Shown here piece after piece: positions 1-5,430 of a stretch of DNA of 9,402 nucleotides. The position numbers and the translations under genes are program-made. The first letter of the stretch is position 1. Each line of letters opens with the position of its first letter. The notes under the pieces were generated by a model. The model was not told where the DNA came from. It saw nothing but the letters and a program-made list of their open reading frames with translations, and did no database searches. The DNA is from CAVPEW01 sp050247895 (GTDB lineage: Bacteria; Actinomycetota; Acidimicrobiia; Acidimicrobiales; VFJN01). The stretch is from assembly GCA_050247895.1 (NCBI GenBank), contig JBFWTJ010000148.1, forward strand, positions 1 to 9,402, written 5' to 3'.

Positions 1-1390
1 AGGGCGACGTGCGGCGCAGCCCGGAGGGGATGGCGCGGGCGTCGTCCCCCTCGGCGGGATCGCCGGGCGGCACCGGCCCGGCGCCGAACGCCGCGGCGAC
101 GCGGGCCACCACGTCGTCGTCGGAGGTCTCGTCGAGGGAGATCCCCACCGTGTCGGCGTCGACGCGACGCAGGTTCAGGCCCCGGTCGAGCGCGGCGGCC
201 AGGACCTGGTCGGCCCGGCCGGGGACCGACGCGGTCAGGGTGTCGAAGTAGGCGTCGTGGACGACGGTCACGCCCGCGGCGCGCAGCGAGCGGGCCAGCC
301 CGACGGTGCGACCGTGGACCGCTTCGGCGATCCGGGTCAGCCCGGCGGGACCGTGGTAGGTGGCGTACATCGCAGCGACCACGGCCAGCAGGACCTGGGC
401 CGTGCAGATGTTGGACGTGGCCTTCTCCCGGCGGATGTGCTGCTCGCGGGTCTGCAGGGCCAGTCGGGTCGCGGGCCGCCCGGCGGCGTCGACCGACACC
501 CCGACGAGGCGGCCGGGCATGGCCCGCTTGAGGGCGTCGGTGGTGGCCAGGAAGCCGGCGTGGGGGCCACCGAAGCCCATGGGCACGCCGAACCGCTGCG
601 AGGAGCCGACCACGACGTCGGCACCCTGCTCACCGGGTGGGACCAGCAGGCAGCAGGCCAGCAGGTCGGTGGCGACGGCGAGGAGCCCGCCCGCCGTGTG
701 CAGGCCGTCCGCGATCGGGCGCAGGTCGCGCAGCCGGCCGCTGGAGCCGGGGTGCTGCACCAGCGCCCCGAACACCGTGGCGGGGTCCAGGTCGGTGGCG
801 GGGTCGCCGACGACGACCTCGATGCCGAGCGGTTCGGCCCGCGTGGCCACCACGGCGACGGTCTGGGGGTGGCAGTCGGCGTCGACGAAGAAGGCCGCGG
901 CCTCGTGGCGCGACGAGCGCCGGCACAGGGTCATGGCCTCGGCCGCGGCCGTGCCCTCGTCGAGCATGGAGGCGTTGGCGATGTCCAGGCCGACGAGCTC
1001 GGCGACCATCGTCTGGAAGTTGAGGAGCGCCTCCAGCCGGCCCTGGCTGATCTCGGGCTGGTAGGGCGTGTACGCCGTGTACCAGGCCGGGTCCTCGATC
1101 ACGTTGCGGCGGATGACGCCGGGGGTGATCGTGCCGTGGTAGCCGAGGCCGATCAGCGAGGTGACCACGCGGTTGCGGCCGGCCAGCTCGCGCAGGCGGG
1201 CCAGGGCGCCCTGCTCGGAGAGCGCGGGGGGGAGCGAGAGGGGCTCGGTGGCCCGGATCGAGCGGGGGACGGCCTGGTCGATCAGCTCGGCCAGGGAGCC
1301 GACGCCGAGCGTCGCCAGCATCTCGTCGACGTCGGACGGCCGGGGGCCGACGTGGCGGTCGGCGAAGGTCGTGGCGGGGGAGTCGGGCAT
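1..1390 (-). CDS. gcvP: Glycine dehydrogenase (decarboxylating), P-protein, N-terminal half; runs off the window
   Basis: This is the PLP-dependent P-protein of the glycine cleavage system. It decarboxylates glycine and passes the aminomethyl group to the lipoyl arm of GcvH in the cytoplasm. Translated on the minus strand from ATG at 1390, the first 463 residues are intact and match the family throughout: an N-terminal FADRHVGP segment, then SLIGLGYHGTITPGVIRRN, YTPYQPEISQGRLEALLNFQ, and a LDEGTAAAEAM segment. The family is usually about 950 residues long. The C-terminal half, with the PLP-binding lysine, lies outside the window, so catalytic competence cannot be judged. A GAGG about five bases before the ATG can serve as ribosome binding site. 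A glycine riboswitch sits in the leader, which fixes both identity and regulation. No frameshift is visible. Identification is very secure; only the missing half is open. Confidence 0.96.
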   Translation of the reverse strand, partial: MPDSPATTFADRHVGPRPSDVDEMLATLGVGSLAELIDQAVPRSIRATEPLSLPPALSEQGALARLRELAGRNRVVTSLIGLGYHGTITPGVIRRNVIEDPAWYTAYTPYQPEISQGRLEALLNFQTMVAELVGLDIANASMLDEGTAAAEAMTLCRRSSRHEAAAFFVDADCHPQTVAVVATRAEPLGIEVVVGDPATDLDPATVFGALVQHPGSSGRLRDLRPIADGLHTAGGLLAVATDLLACCLLVPPGEQGADVVVGSSQRFGVPMGFGGPHAGFLATTDALKRAMPGRLVGVSVDAAGRPATRLALQTREQHIRREKATSNICTAQVLLAVVAAMYATYHGPAGLTRIAEAVHGRTVGLARSLRAAGVTVVHDAYFDTLTASVPGRADQVLAAALDRGLNLRRVDADTVGISLDETSDDDVVARVAAAFGAGPVPPGDPAEGDDARAIPSGLRRTSP

Positions 1391-1722
1391 GGGACCTCGT
1401 CGGGGGTGCGCAGGGCGGTCGCTGTCGTCCTGCCCCCGCTGTCGACGACCGTACGGCGCTCCAGCGTGGCCTCGACCCTGCGGTCCGGTTGCCTGAGAGG
1501 TTCCGGGGCGGTTGCACCTTCGGCGCCGGTCACGGCCGAGGCCGTGGCCGGACTCTCCCGCAGGGGGTCAGCAGCCGGGGGTGAGCCTACCGGGCCGACC
1601 TCCCTGCCCCATGGACGCCCGGGGAGACCTGCGGGTCGCGTCGGAGAGGACGGGGCAGGGGTGCGAACAACACATCTCGGGACACGTGTGTGAGGTCGGA
1701 GGGCGTCGCACGTCCGGCGAGC
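1391..1722. promoter_or_regulatory. Divergent intergenic region between gcvP and the HAF-repeat gene
   Basis: This gap holds the gcvP leader with its glycine riboswitch (1477-1565), the riboswitch expression platform (about 1391-1476), and the start region of the plus-strand secreted protein gene. On the plus strand a GGAGGG lies at 1698-1703, rather far (19 bases) from the chosen ATG at 1723. I see no clear -35/-10 pair for the plus-strand gene. Long open frames crossing this gap are shadows caused by the high GC content. Confidence 0.5.
1477..1565 (-). ncRNA. Glycine riboswitch (single aptamer) in the gcvP leader
   Basis: Read on the minus strand, the leader contains the conserved blocks of the gcvT/glycine riboswitch in the right order: CGGGAGAGTCC at 1560-1550, a variable GC-rich P3 arm, GGCGCCGAAGGTGCAACCG near 1528-1510, and AACCTCTCAGGCAACCGGAC near 1502-1483. 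Glycine binding is known in this family to switch on glycine cleavage genes. Only one aptamer is visible. The roughly 90 bases between it and the gcvP start do not contain a second GGAGAG/GCCGAAGG/CTCAGGC set, so the expression platform should lie there. A TAGGCT hexamer at 1589-1584 on the minus strand is a possible -10 box placing the transcript start just ahead of the aptamer. Confidence 0.93.
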
Positions 1723-2760
1723 ATGGCAAGCACTCTGAACCGGATCATCGGCGCATCGATCGTCGCCGCGGTGGCGGGCACGACGGCGGCGTCGCCCGCC
1801 CTCGCCGCGACGGCCTACGAGCAGCGGCCGGCCGCCGCGGTGGGCCCCGTGGAGCACTACCGCGACCTGTCGGCCCACGGCGTGGTCGCGGGCCAGGTCG
1901 AGGTCGCCGGCAAGACCCACCCGGCCCTGGCCGAGATCGGCCACCCGGGCTCGTTGCGATGGGCGAAGGCGACCGGCTGGGCCGACGAGGTCAACGGCAA
2001 GGGGGACGCCCTGGTCGCCACCGGCCCGACCACGCTGGCCTTCTGGCCCGCCGGTGCGCCCGACGTGACCCCGATCGAGCTGCCCCCGCTGCCCGGCGCA
2101 CCCTCGCTGGTCACCGCCGTCGACCTGAACGACCTGGGCTCCTTCGTGCTGACGGTCACCTACCCGGACCGGCCGGTGGACTCCTGGCTGGCCCGCCGGT
2201 CACCGGTCGCCGCCGCGACCTGGGACTACCTGCCGCTGCGGAGCCCGGCGTTCCCGCGCTTCGTCCCGGTCGACCTCAACGACCACGACGTGGTCGTCGG
2301 CCGCTATCGCCCCCTGGCCCCCGCACCGTCCGAGCCCGGCACCCGCACGGCGACCTTCCAGCCGGCCACCGGGTTCCGCGACGTCGGCGACTGGGTCCGG
2401 TCCGAGCCCCAGGCCATCAACGACGACGGCTTCATCGTCGGCACGGGCTCGCCGACCGGGGCCCACGAGCGCTCCTTCGTCTACCGGCCCGACGAGGACG
2501 TGTTGGACCCGCTGACCCCGTTCCTCGAGCTCTCGGGCACCAACGTCGAGCCGAACCTGCGGAGCCTGGACGACCACGGGTGGCTCCTGGCCCGGGCCGG
2601 CGAGCAGCTGGTCGTGGCCAACGTCTCGACCGGCGAGGTCGCGGCCACCCTCGACGTCCTCGATCCGTTGACCGACACCTTCATCGGCCTCTCCGAGCAC
2701 GGCGAGTTCCTGCACCGCGACAAGTTCGGCGACGAGTTCGCCTGGATCCCCGAGTCCTGA
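1723..2760 (+). CDS. Secreted HAF-type repeat protein
   Basis: The protein has 345 residues from the ATG at 1723. It begins with a typical signal peptide: a short basic N-region, a hydrophobic stretch IIGASIVAAVAG, and a SPALA-A cleavage region near residues 24-29. The mature part is made of degenerate repeats of the form LND-x-G-x-x-V-G: near residues 47-59 (LSAHGVVAG), 133-145 (VDLNDLGSFVL), 183-194 (VDLNDHDVVVG), 231-242 (INDDGFIVG), 280-291 (LDDHGWLLA) and 321-330 (LSEHGEFL). This pattern is that of HAF repeats, found in extracellular, beta-propeller-like bacterial proteins of mostly unknown function. No enzyme motif or cell-wall anchor was seen, so it is probably released. A GTG at 1690 in the same frame would add 11 residues; I prefer the ATG because it gives a compact signal peptide. 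The gene stands alone and ends just before a strong hairpin. The substrate or role is unknown. Confidence 0.8.
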   Translation: MASTLNRIIGASIVAAVAGTTAASPALAATAYEQRPAAAVGPVEHYRDLSAHGVVAGQVEVAGKTHPALAEIGHPGSLRWAKATGWADEVNGKGDALVATGPTTLAFWPAGAPDVTPIELPPLPGAPSLVTAVDLNDLGSFVLTVTYPDRPVDSWLARRSPVAAATWDYLPLRSPAFPRFVPVDLNDHDVVVGRYRPLAPAPSEPGTRTATFQPATGFRDVGDWVRSEPQAINDDGFIVGTGSPTGAHERSFVYRPDEDVLDPLTPFLELSGTNVEPNLRSLDDHGWLLARAGEQLVVANVSTGEVAATLDVLDPLTDTFIGLSEHGEFLHRDKFGDEFAWIPES

Positions 2761-2767
2761 CGTCGGT

Positions 2768-2803
2768 GGTCCGGGGATCGCCCGACGCGGCGGTCCCCGG
2801 ATC
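2768..2803 (+). terminator. Hairpin terminator after the HAF-repeat gene
   Basis: A 15-bp stem (arms 2768-2782 and 2789-2803, with two G-T wobbles) closes a six-base loop CGACGC, starting seven bases after the stop codon. There is no T-run behind it, which is common for high-GC actinobacterial terminators. It separates the gene from the next transcript, whose promoter lies just downstream. Confidence 0.7.
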
Positions 2804-2834
2804 ACGGCGCCAGCCGGTCCGGCCCCGCCAGGGC

Positions 2835-2840
2835 TAATAT
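2835..2840 (+). promoter_or_regulatory. -10 box of a leaderless promoter
   Basis: TAATAT is one base off the consensus TATAAT and stands out in GC-rich surroundings. It ends six bases before the GTG start at 2847, so transcription should begin at or next to the start codon. Leaderless mRNAs of this geometry are common in Actinomycetota. No -35 box matching the consensus is visible, and there is no Shine-Dalgarno sequence, which agrees with a leaderless transcript. Confidence 0.65.
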
Positions 2841-2846
2841 CGTCAC

Positions 2847-3188
2847 GTGACGAAAATCGCGGAGGCCCCGGGGTGCCGGTGGTGCGGTCGCCGTCTCACG
2901 CCCACGCCCGGCCCGGGCCGACCCCGGCGGTACTGCCGGGCCGGCTGCCGCCAGGCCGACTACCTGGCCCGCCGACGGGCCCAGGAGCTCGGCCTGGGCG
3001 AAGCCGAGCTCATCGTGACCCGTGAGGCCCTCGAGGAGCTCCGTGACAGGCTCTACGTCCTGGAGGCCGCCGTGGAGGACGTGGAGCGGGACCTCGCCGC
3101 CGCACCCGACGACCCGGCCGCCACGAGCGAGGCCTTGCGCTGGCTCCTCGAAGCCGTGCGGCCCGTCCTCGCCTCGCCACTAAGTTGA
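2847..3188 (+). CDS. Small protein with four-cysteine zinc-finger-like motif and coiled C-terminus
   Basis: A 113-residue soluble protein. Residues 10-34 hold C10-x2-C13-x16-C30-x3-C34 embedded in a very basic stretch (CRWCGRR, GRPRRYCRAGCRQADYLARR), which looks like a small zinc-binding, possibly nucleic-acid-binding module; such short basic proteins occur widely in actinobacteria without an assigned function. Residues about 50-85 are rich in E, L, R and A in heptad-like order and are probably a coiled coil. The GTG start at 2847 is supported by the -10 box placed for a leaderless transcript. The last codons and the TGA stop lie inside the left arm of the dif-like site at 3183-3210, so the gene belongs to the host flank and the prophage begins right behind it. 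Function unknown; a regulatory or DNA-binding role is inference only. Confidence 0.72.
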   Translation: MTKIAEAPGCRWCGRRLTPTPGPGRPRRYCRAGCRQADYLARRRAQELGLGEAELIVTREALEELRDRLYVLEAAVEDVERDLAAAPDDPAATSEALRWLLEAVRPVLASPLS

Positions 3189-3210
3189 CATAACGACGAT
3201 TATGGGCGTT
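3183..3210 (+). other. attL: dif-like Xer recombination site, probable left attachment site
   Basis: The site has an 11-bp left arm AGTTGACATAA (3183-3193), a 6-bp centre CGACGA (3194-3199) and an 11-bp right arm TTATGGGCGTT (3200-3210). This is the XerD-centre-XerC architecture of bacterial dif sites, read here in reverse orientation. The left arm is the reverse complement of TTATGTCAACT, the type of XerD arm I know from actinobacterial dif. The inner ATAA...TTAT dyad is the usual core. It lies exactly between host gene and phage replication gene, as expected for a phage that integrates at dif. The partner site at the right end is not in the window. Confidence 0.75.
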
Positions 3211-3260
3211 TGGGGTCTCTGACCAGGGACTTTGCCTGGCAGAGCGTCGTTACGTCATCT
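3183..3260. repeat. Inverted dif-like arms around an inner hairpin (possible folded attP)
   Basis: The left arm plus centre of the dif-like site (3183-3198) recurs inverted at 3245-3260, with 14 of 16 positions matching. Directly inside the right copy is a second stem: CTCTG 3217-3221 with CAGAG 3240-3244 and CCAGG 3223-3227 with CCTGG 3235-3239, with one bulged base and a seven-base loop. On single-stranded phage DNA the whole stretch could fold into a long hairpin. Two opposed Xer-like sites that fold on ssDNA are the known attP design of CTX phage of Vibrio cholerae. The double-strand origin for the adjacent Rep protein may also lie here; I could not identify a nick site with confidence. 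Confidence 0.55.
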
Positions 3261-3323
3261 AGGTCAGAGCCTGGCATTTCATCCTTAGAGCCGCAGTCGT
3301 CGGAGTCTATTTCGGCTTATTCG

Positions 3324-4361
3324 GTGAGTCGCCAGCGGCGCTATTTGCGGCGTTGGTGGCTCCGCCGAGTGACAGGAGAACGTCGGATCGCTGGGTGCGG
3401 CCGGTGGCTGAACGGTTCGGCCGAGGGCCAGGTGATGATCCGGCGGACAGAAGACGGTACCGCGCACTTCTCAGGGCTCCAGTCCTGTGGGTCGGTGTGG
3501 TCCTGCCCGGTGTGCGCAGCGAAGATCCGCCAGCACCGTGCCGACGAGCTGGACGGGGGCCTCGGGCGGTGGCTGGACGCCGGCCACGGGGTGACCTTCG
3601 TGACCTTCACGCTGCCTCACCAGTGGGGTGACCGGCTCGACGTGACGTTTGACGCAGCGGAGAAGGCTTGGCGATCGGTCCGCAACTCTCGGGCGTGGCG
3701 CGCTGAGATGGTCCGGTTCGGCGTCCGTCACTACATCCGAGCGATCGAGGTCACCGTGGGGGCCAACGGCTGGCATCCCCACGTGCACGTGCTCATCCTG
3801 ACTCGCCGCCCGCTCGATGGCCGCCGGGTGACGATGCTCGGACACCGGCTCTTCAGCCGGTGGGCCCAGGCGGTCCGCTCGCGGCTCGGCGTCGAATGCG
3901 ACCGCCAGGCTTTCCGGATTGAGGCAGGTAGCCGAGCGGCAGGCCGCTACGTGACGAAGATCCAGGACGATGGAGCCGCCCACGGCCTGGCCATGGAGAT
4001 GACCCGACACGACCTCAAGGCGGGCCGGCGGAAGGGTCTGACACCGATGCAGCTCCTCGACGCAGTCGCCGCCGGCGACGGGGACGCACGCCGGCTGTGG
4101 ACCGAGCACGAACGAACGACGAAGGGTCGCCGCTGCCTGACGTGGTCACGCGGCTGTCGAGACGCCCTCGGTCTGGATGACGAGCGCACGGACCAGGAGA
4201 TCGCCGAGGCCGAGGTCGGCGGCGAGCTGGTGGTCTCGCTCGACCCGCCGACCTGGCATCGCATCGCGGCCCGACCGGGCGCCGACGCGGCCGTCCTGGC
4301 CAGCATCGAAACCGGCGGCCTGTACGCCCTGGGTCTGCTCCTCATCGAACTGCGGAGATAG
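3324..4361 (+). CDS. rep: Rolling-circle replication initiator (HUH Rep)
   Basis: This is an HUH endonuclease of the kind found in actinobacterial rolling-circle plasmids (pIJ101/pSAM2-like Rep). It would nick the double-strand origin, stay bound through its tyrosine and start plus-strand synthesis. From the GTG at 3324 it has 345 residues. Landmarks: the cysteine motif CGSVWSCPVC at 55-64, motif 1 TFVTFTLPH at 90-98, the metal-binding HUH motif GWHPHVHVLIL at 149-159 (His151, His153, His155), and the catalytic-tyrosine motif GRYVTK with Tyr209. All key residues are present. The same frame is open back to a TTG at 3210, but that upstream part has low third-position GC and overlaps the att hairpin, so I regard it as non-coding. 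GTG 3369 is another possible start. It ends in front of a bidirectional terminator facing the minus-strand module. Confidence 0.88.
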   Translation: MSRQRRYLRRWWLRRVTGERRIAGCGRWLNGSAEGQVMIRRTEDGTAHFSGLQSCGSVWSCPVCAAKIRQHRADELDGGLGRWLDAGHGVTFVTFTLPHQWGDRLDVTFDAAEKAWRSVRNSRAWRAEMVRFGVRHYIRAIEVTVGANGWHPHVHVLILTRRPLDGRRVTMLGHRLFSRWAQAVRSRLGVECDRQAFRIEAGSRAAGRYVTKIQDDGAAHGLAMEMTRHDLKAGRRKGLTPMQLLDAVAAGDGDARRLWTEHERTTKGRRCLTWSRGCRDALGLDDERTDQEIAEAEVGGELVVSLDPPTWHRIAARPGADAAVLASIETGGLYALGLLLIELRR

Positions 4362-4364
4362 CGA

Positions 4365-4406
4365 CAGGAGCCCCGGCCGGGACGGCCCCCGAAGCCGAGG
4401 CTCCTG
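4365..4406. terminator. Bidirectional terminator between rep and the minus-strand module
   Basis: CAGGAGCC (4365-4372) pairs perfectly with GGCTCCTG (4399-4406), and after one mismatch CGGC (4374-4377) pairs with GCCG (4394-4397). The hairpin fills the space between the stop of rep (4361) and the stop of the convergent minus-strand gene (4408), so it can serve both. Confidence 0.7.
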
Positions 4407-4407
4407 C

Positions 4408-4560
4408 TCACCACGGAATCTCTAGCTGCTCGATCCGAGGGATTAGCGGCGGTTGCGGCCGATGACACTCGCAGCAGCACTCGACTGGCTGCGGCTCTGT
4501 CGCGTCCGGGCAGTCCCGATGTTGGCCGAGCCGGCACAAGAACCGGATCCCGGGCTTCAC
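4408..4560 (-). CDS. Small cysteine-rich protein
   Basis: A 50-residue protein starting at GTG 4560. The start overlaps the stop of the upstream gene as GTGA, so the pair is translationally coupled. It contains a cysteine/histidine cluster: C9, H14, C17, C28, C29, C30, C32 and H33 (CRLGQHRDC followed by CCCECHR), which looks like a metal-binding knuckle. Small proteins ending in CxCxCH-like motifs are frequent in actinobacterial phages but lack assigned functions. The open frame extends further upstream in this reading frame, but that part runs through the neighbouring gene and looks like its shadow. A regulatory role is possible and unproven. Confidence 0.6.
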   Translation of the reverse strand: MKPGIRFLCRLGQHRDCPDATEPQPVECCCECHRPQPPLIPRIEQLEIPW

Positions 4561-4784
4561 GACGCCGCCCTCTCGCCCGCAACCGGATAGCTCACCACCC
4601 GATCCGGATACACCGCCAACAACAACGCCCCTGGTGCTGACGCGGCCTCGTAGGACACCGAGCTGGCGACGAGCTCGCACCACCCCTCGAGCGCCGCCGC
4701 TCCCGCCGCTCGCACCACATCGCAGTACGCATCGAGCCCGTCACCCGGCTCGATCTCGACCTCATAACACACGAAAACCCGCAT
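4557..4784 (-). CDS. Hypothetical 75-residue soluble protein
   Basis: It starts at ATG 4784 behind a good ribosome binding site (GAGGAAAC directly before the ATG). The product is acidic and mixed alpha/beta by appearance: a beta-like start RVFVCYEVEIEPGDG, an alanine-rich helix AYCDVVRAAGAAALEG, and a strand-rich end ALLLAVYPDRVVSYPV. There is no membrane segment or known motif. It overlaps the next gene by four bases, forming a two-gene minus-strand unit that faces rep. Such counter-oriented genes next to the replication gene of an inovirus are often regulators or immunity factors (for example rstR of CTX phage), but no helix-turn-helix is evident here, so this remains a position-based guess. 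Confidence 0.65.
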   Translation of the reverse strand: MRVFVCYEVEIEPGDGLDAYCDVVRAAGAAALEGWCELVASSVSYEAASAPGALLLAVYPDRVVSYPVAGERAAS

Positions 4785-4807
4785 GTTTCCTCGCTTTTCC
4801 GGTAGCT

Positions 4808-4859
4808 GGCCGAGGACACCCCGTCCTCGGCCGGCATAGCCGGCCTCCCTCCCGGAGGG
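4808..4859. repeat. Tandem hairpins, left half of the structured region
   Basis: Three perfect inverted repeats follow each other: GGCCGAGGAC/GTCCTCGGCC (4808-4817 and 4823-4832, five-base loop), GGCCGGC-ATA-GCCGGCC (4829-4845), and CCCT/AGGG around CCCGG (4847-4859). The first and second share bases 4829-4832, so they are mutually exclusive. Such structure is typical of minus-strand origins or packaging signals of single-stranded phage DNA. Confidence 0.7.
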
Positions 4860-4868
4860 TCGCAGGTT

Positions 4869-4927
4869 CCGTCAAGGGCCGGCGCAGCCGGTCACATGTG
4901 ACGCCCCGTCAGGGGCGCCCTTGACGG
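4869..4927. repeat. Cloverleaf-like inverted repeat, right half of the structured region
   Basis: An outer perfect 11-bp stem (4869-4879 with 4917-4927) encloses three smaller perfect dyads side by side: CCGGC-GCA-GCCGG (4879-4891), the palindrome TCACATGTGA (4892-4901), and CGCCCC-GTCA-GGGGCG (4902-4917). The inner and outer stems share only their edge bases (4879 and 4917). On single-stranded DNA this can fold as a four-arm structure. Candidate roles are minus-strand origin or packaging signal. Confidence 0.72.
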
Positions 4928-5000
4928 GTTCTGCGGCCCGGAGGCACGACACCGCCAGACCGCGGCGTCTCGACAACATGCGAATAGGTGAGCCGCGACC

Positions 5001-5288
5001 TCAGCCCGGTGACGTGGGCGCGCAGGGGATCCGCTCCCTCGTGTCGAGGTTGAGCCCCTCGACACACTGACCGCCGACGAGGATCCGCGGCGGGATCGTC
5101 ACCGGGGGCCCCGGTGGCACCGTTGAGGTCACCTGACGCTGGACGGTCGGCTCTTCTGATATCGACGTGTAGAGCCACATCAACGCGGCCCCGACCCCGG
5201 CACCGACGAGGAACGGCCACAGCCGCGACGGAGCAGAACGCGCGCGACCTTGCTCGCGCTCCCACTGCTCCTCGCCCCAGGTCACCAC
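5001..5288 (-). CDS. Small single-span membrane protein of the minus-strand module
   Basis: A 95-residue protein from GTG 5288 (the second codon, GTG 5285, is an equal alternative with a GAGG five bases ahead). A charged cytoplasmic N-terminus (EEQWEREQGRAR) is followed by one membrane span near residues 24-41 (WPFLVGAGVGAALMWLYT). Beyond it is an external, proline-rich tail of about 50 residues with two cysteines (C74 in GGQCVEG, C89 in RIPCAP) that could form a disulfide. No family is recognised. The gene is transcribed opposite to the phage structural operon from a shared intergenic region. An envelope protein excluding further phage infection would fit this shape, but this is inference. 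The gene contains a perfect 9-bp inverted repeat (5041-5049 and 5057-5065). Confidence 0.6.
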   Translation of the reverse strand: MVTWGEEQWEREQGRARSAPSRLWPFLVGAGVGAALMWLYTSISEEPTVQRQVTSTVPPGPPVTIPPRILVGGQCVEGLNLDTRERIPCAPTSPG

Positions 5289-5320
5289 GACCTCGACTAT
5301 CGGCGCCGTACGGGTGGTCC

Positions 5321-5349
5321 TTGACCGGCGAATTCCGTCGTGGAACGAT
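5321..5349 (+). promoter_or_regulatory. Candidate promoter of the phage structural operon
   Basis: TTGACC at 5321-5326 matches a -35 box in five of six positions and is followed after 17 bases by AACGAT at 5344-5349, a weak -10 box. It lies in the divergent gap (5289-5430) about 80 bases before the first gene of the plus-strand operon. On the opposite strand GATAGT (5301-5296) sits eight bases before the GTG at 5288 and could drive that gene as a leaderless transcript. Confidence 0.4.
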
Positions 5350-5430
5350 GCGCGGCGACAACCGACCGAGCGCGACCGGCGACAACCCGCTGCAACGGGG
5401 CCGGACGCTCCTCATCGAAAGGGGGGCCTT

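Larger units (their letters stand above)
4785..5000. promoter_or_regulatory. Highly structured non-coding region of the phage
   Basis: This 216-base gap on the minus-strand module has no credible gene. Its first two thirds are packed with hairpins (listed separately at 4808-4927). It must also contain the promoter for the two-gene minus-strand unit, for which I see no clear -10 box. From 4930 to 5000 nothing beyond ordinary GC-rich sequence was recognised. Confidence 0.5.

Noticed and set aside
257..1693. 478-codon open frame on the plus strand across gcvP
   Set aside because: It is antisense to a clear GcvP sequence, with low-complexity Gly/Arg/Asp composition typical of GC-rich shadow frames.
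1512..2837. 441-codon open frame on the plus strand
   Set aside because: It overlaps the riboswitch and the HAF-repeat gene in another frame; its Arg/Gly/Pro-rich composition marks it as a shadow.
3185..3190. TTGACA as -35 box of the rep promoter
   Set aside because: No -10 box follows at 16-18 bases, and the hexamer is explained as part of the left dif-like arm.
3471..4109. 212-codon minus-strand frame inside rep
   Set aside because: Antisense shadow of the HUH Rep gene, which has all catalytic motifs.
4808..4927. CRISPR array or tandem repeats
   Set aside because: The repeats are inverted hairpins of different sequence, without regularly spaced direct repeats or spacers.
4909..5415. 168-codon minus-strand frame
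   Set aside because: It runs through the hairpin cluster and the divergent promoter region and competes with the better 95-residue membrane protein in another frame.
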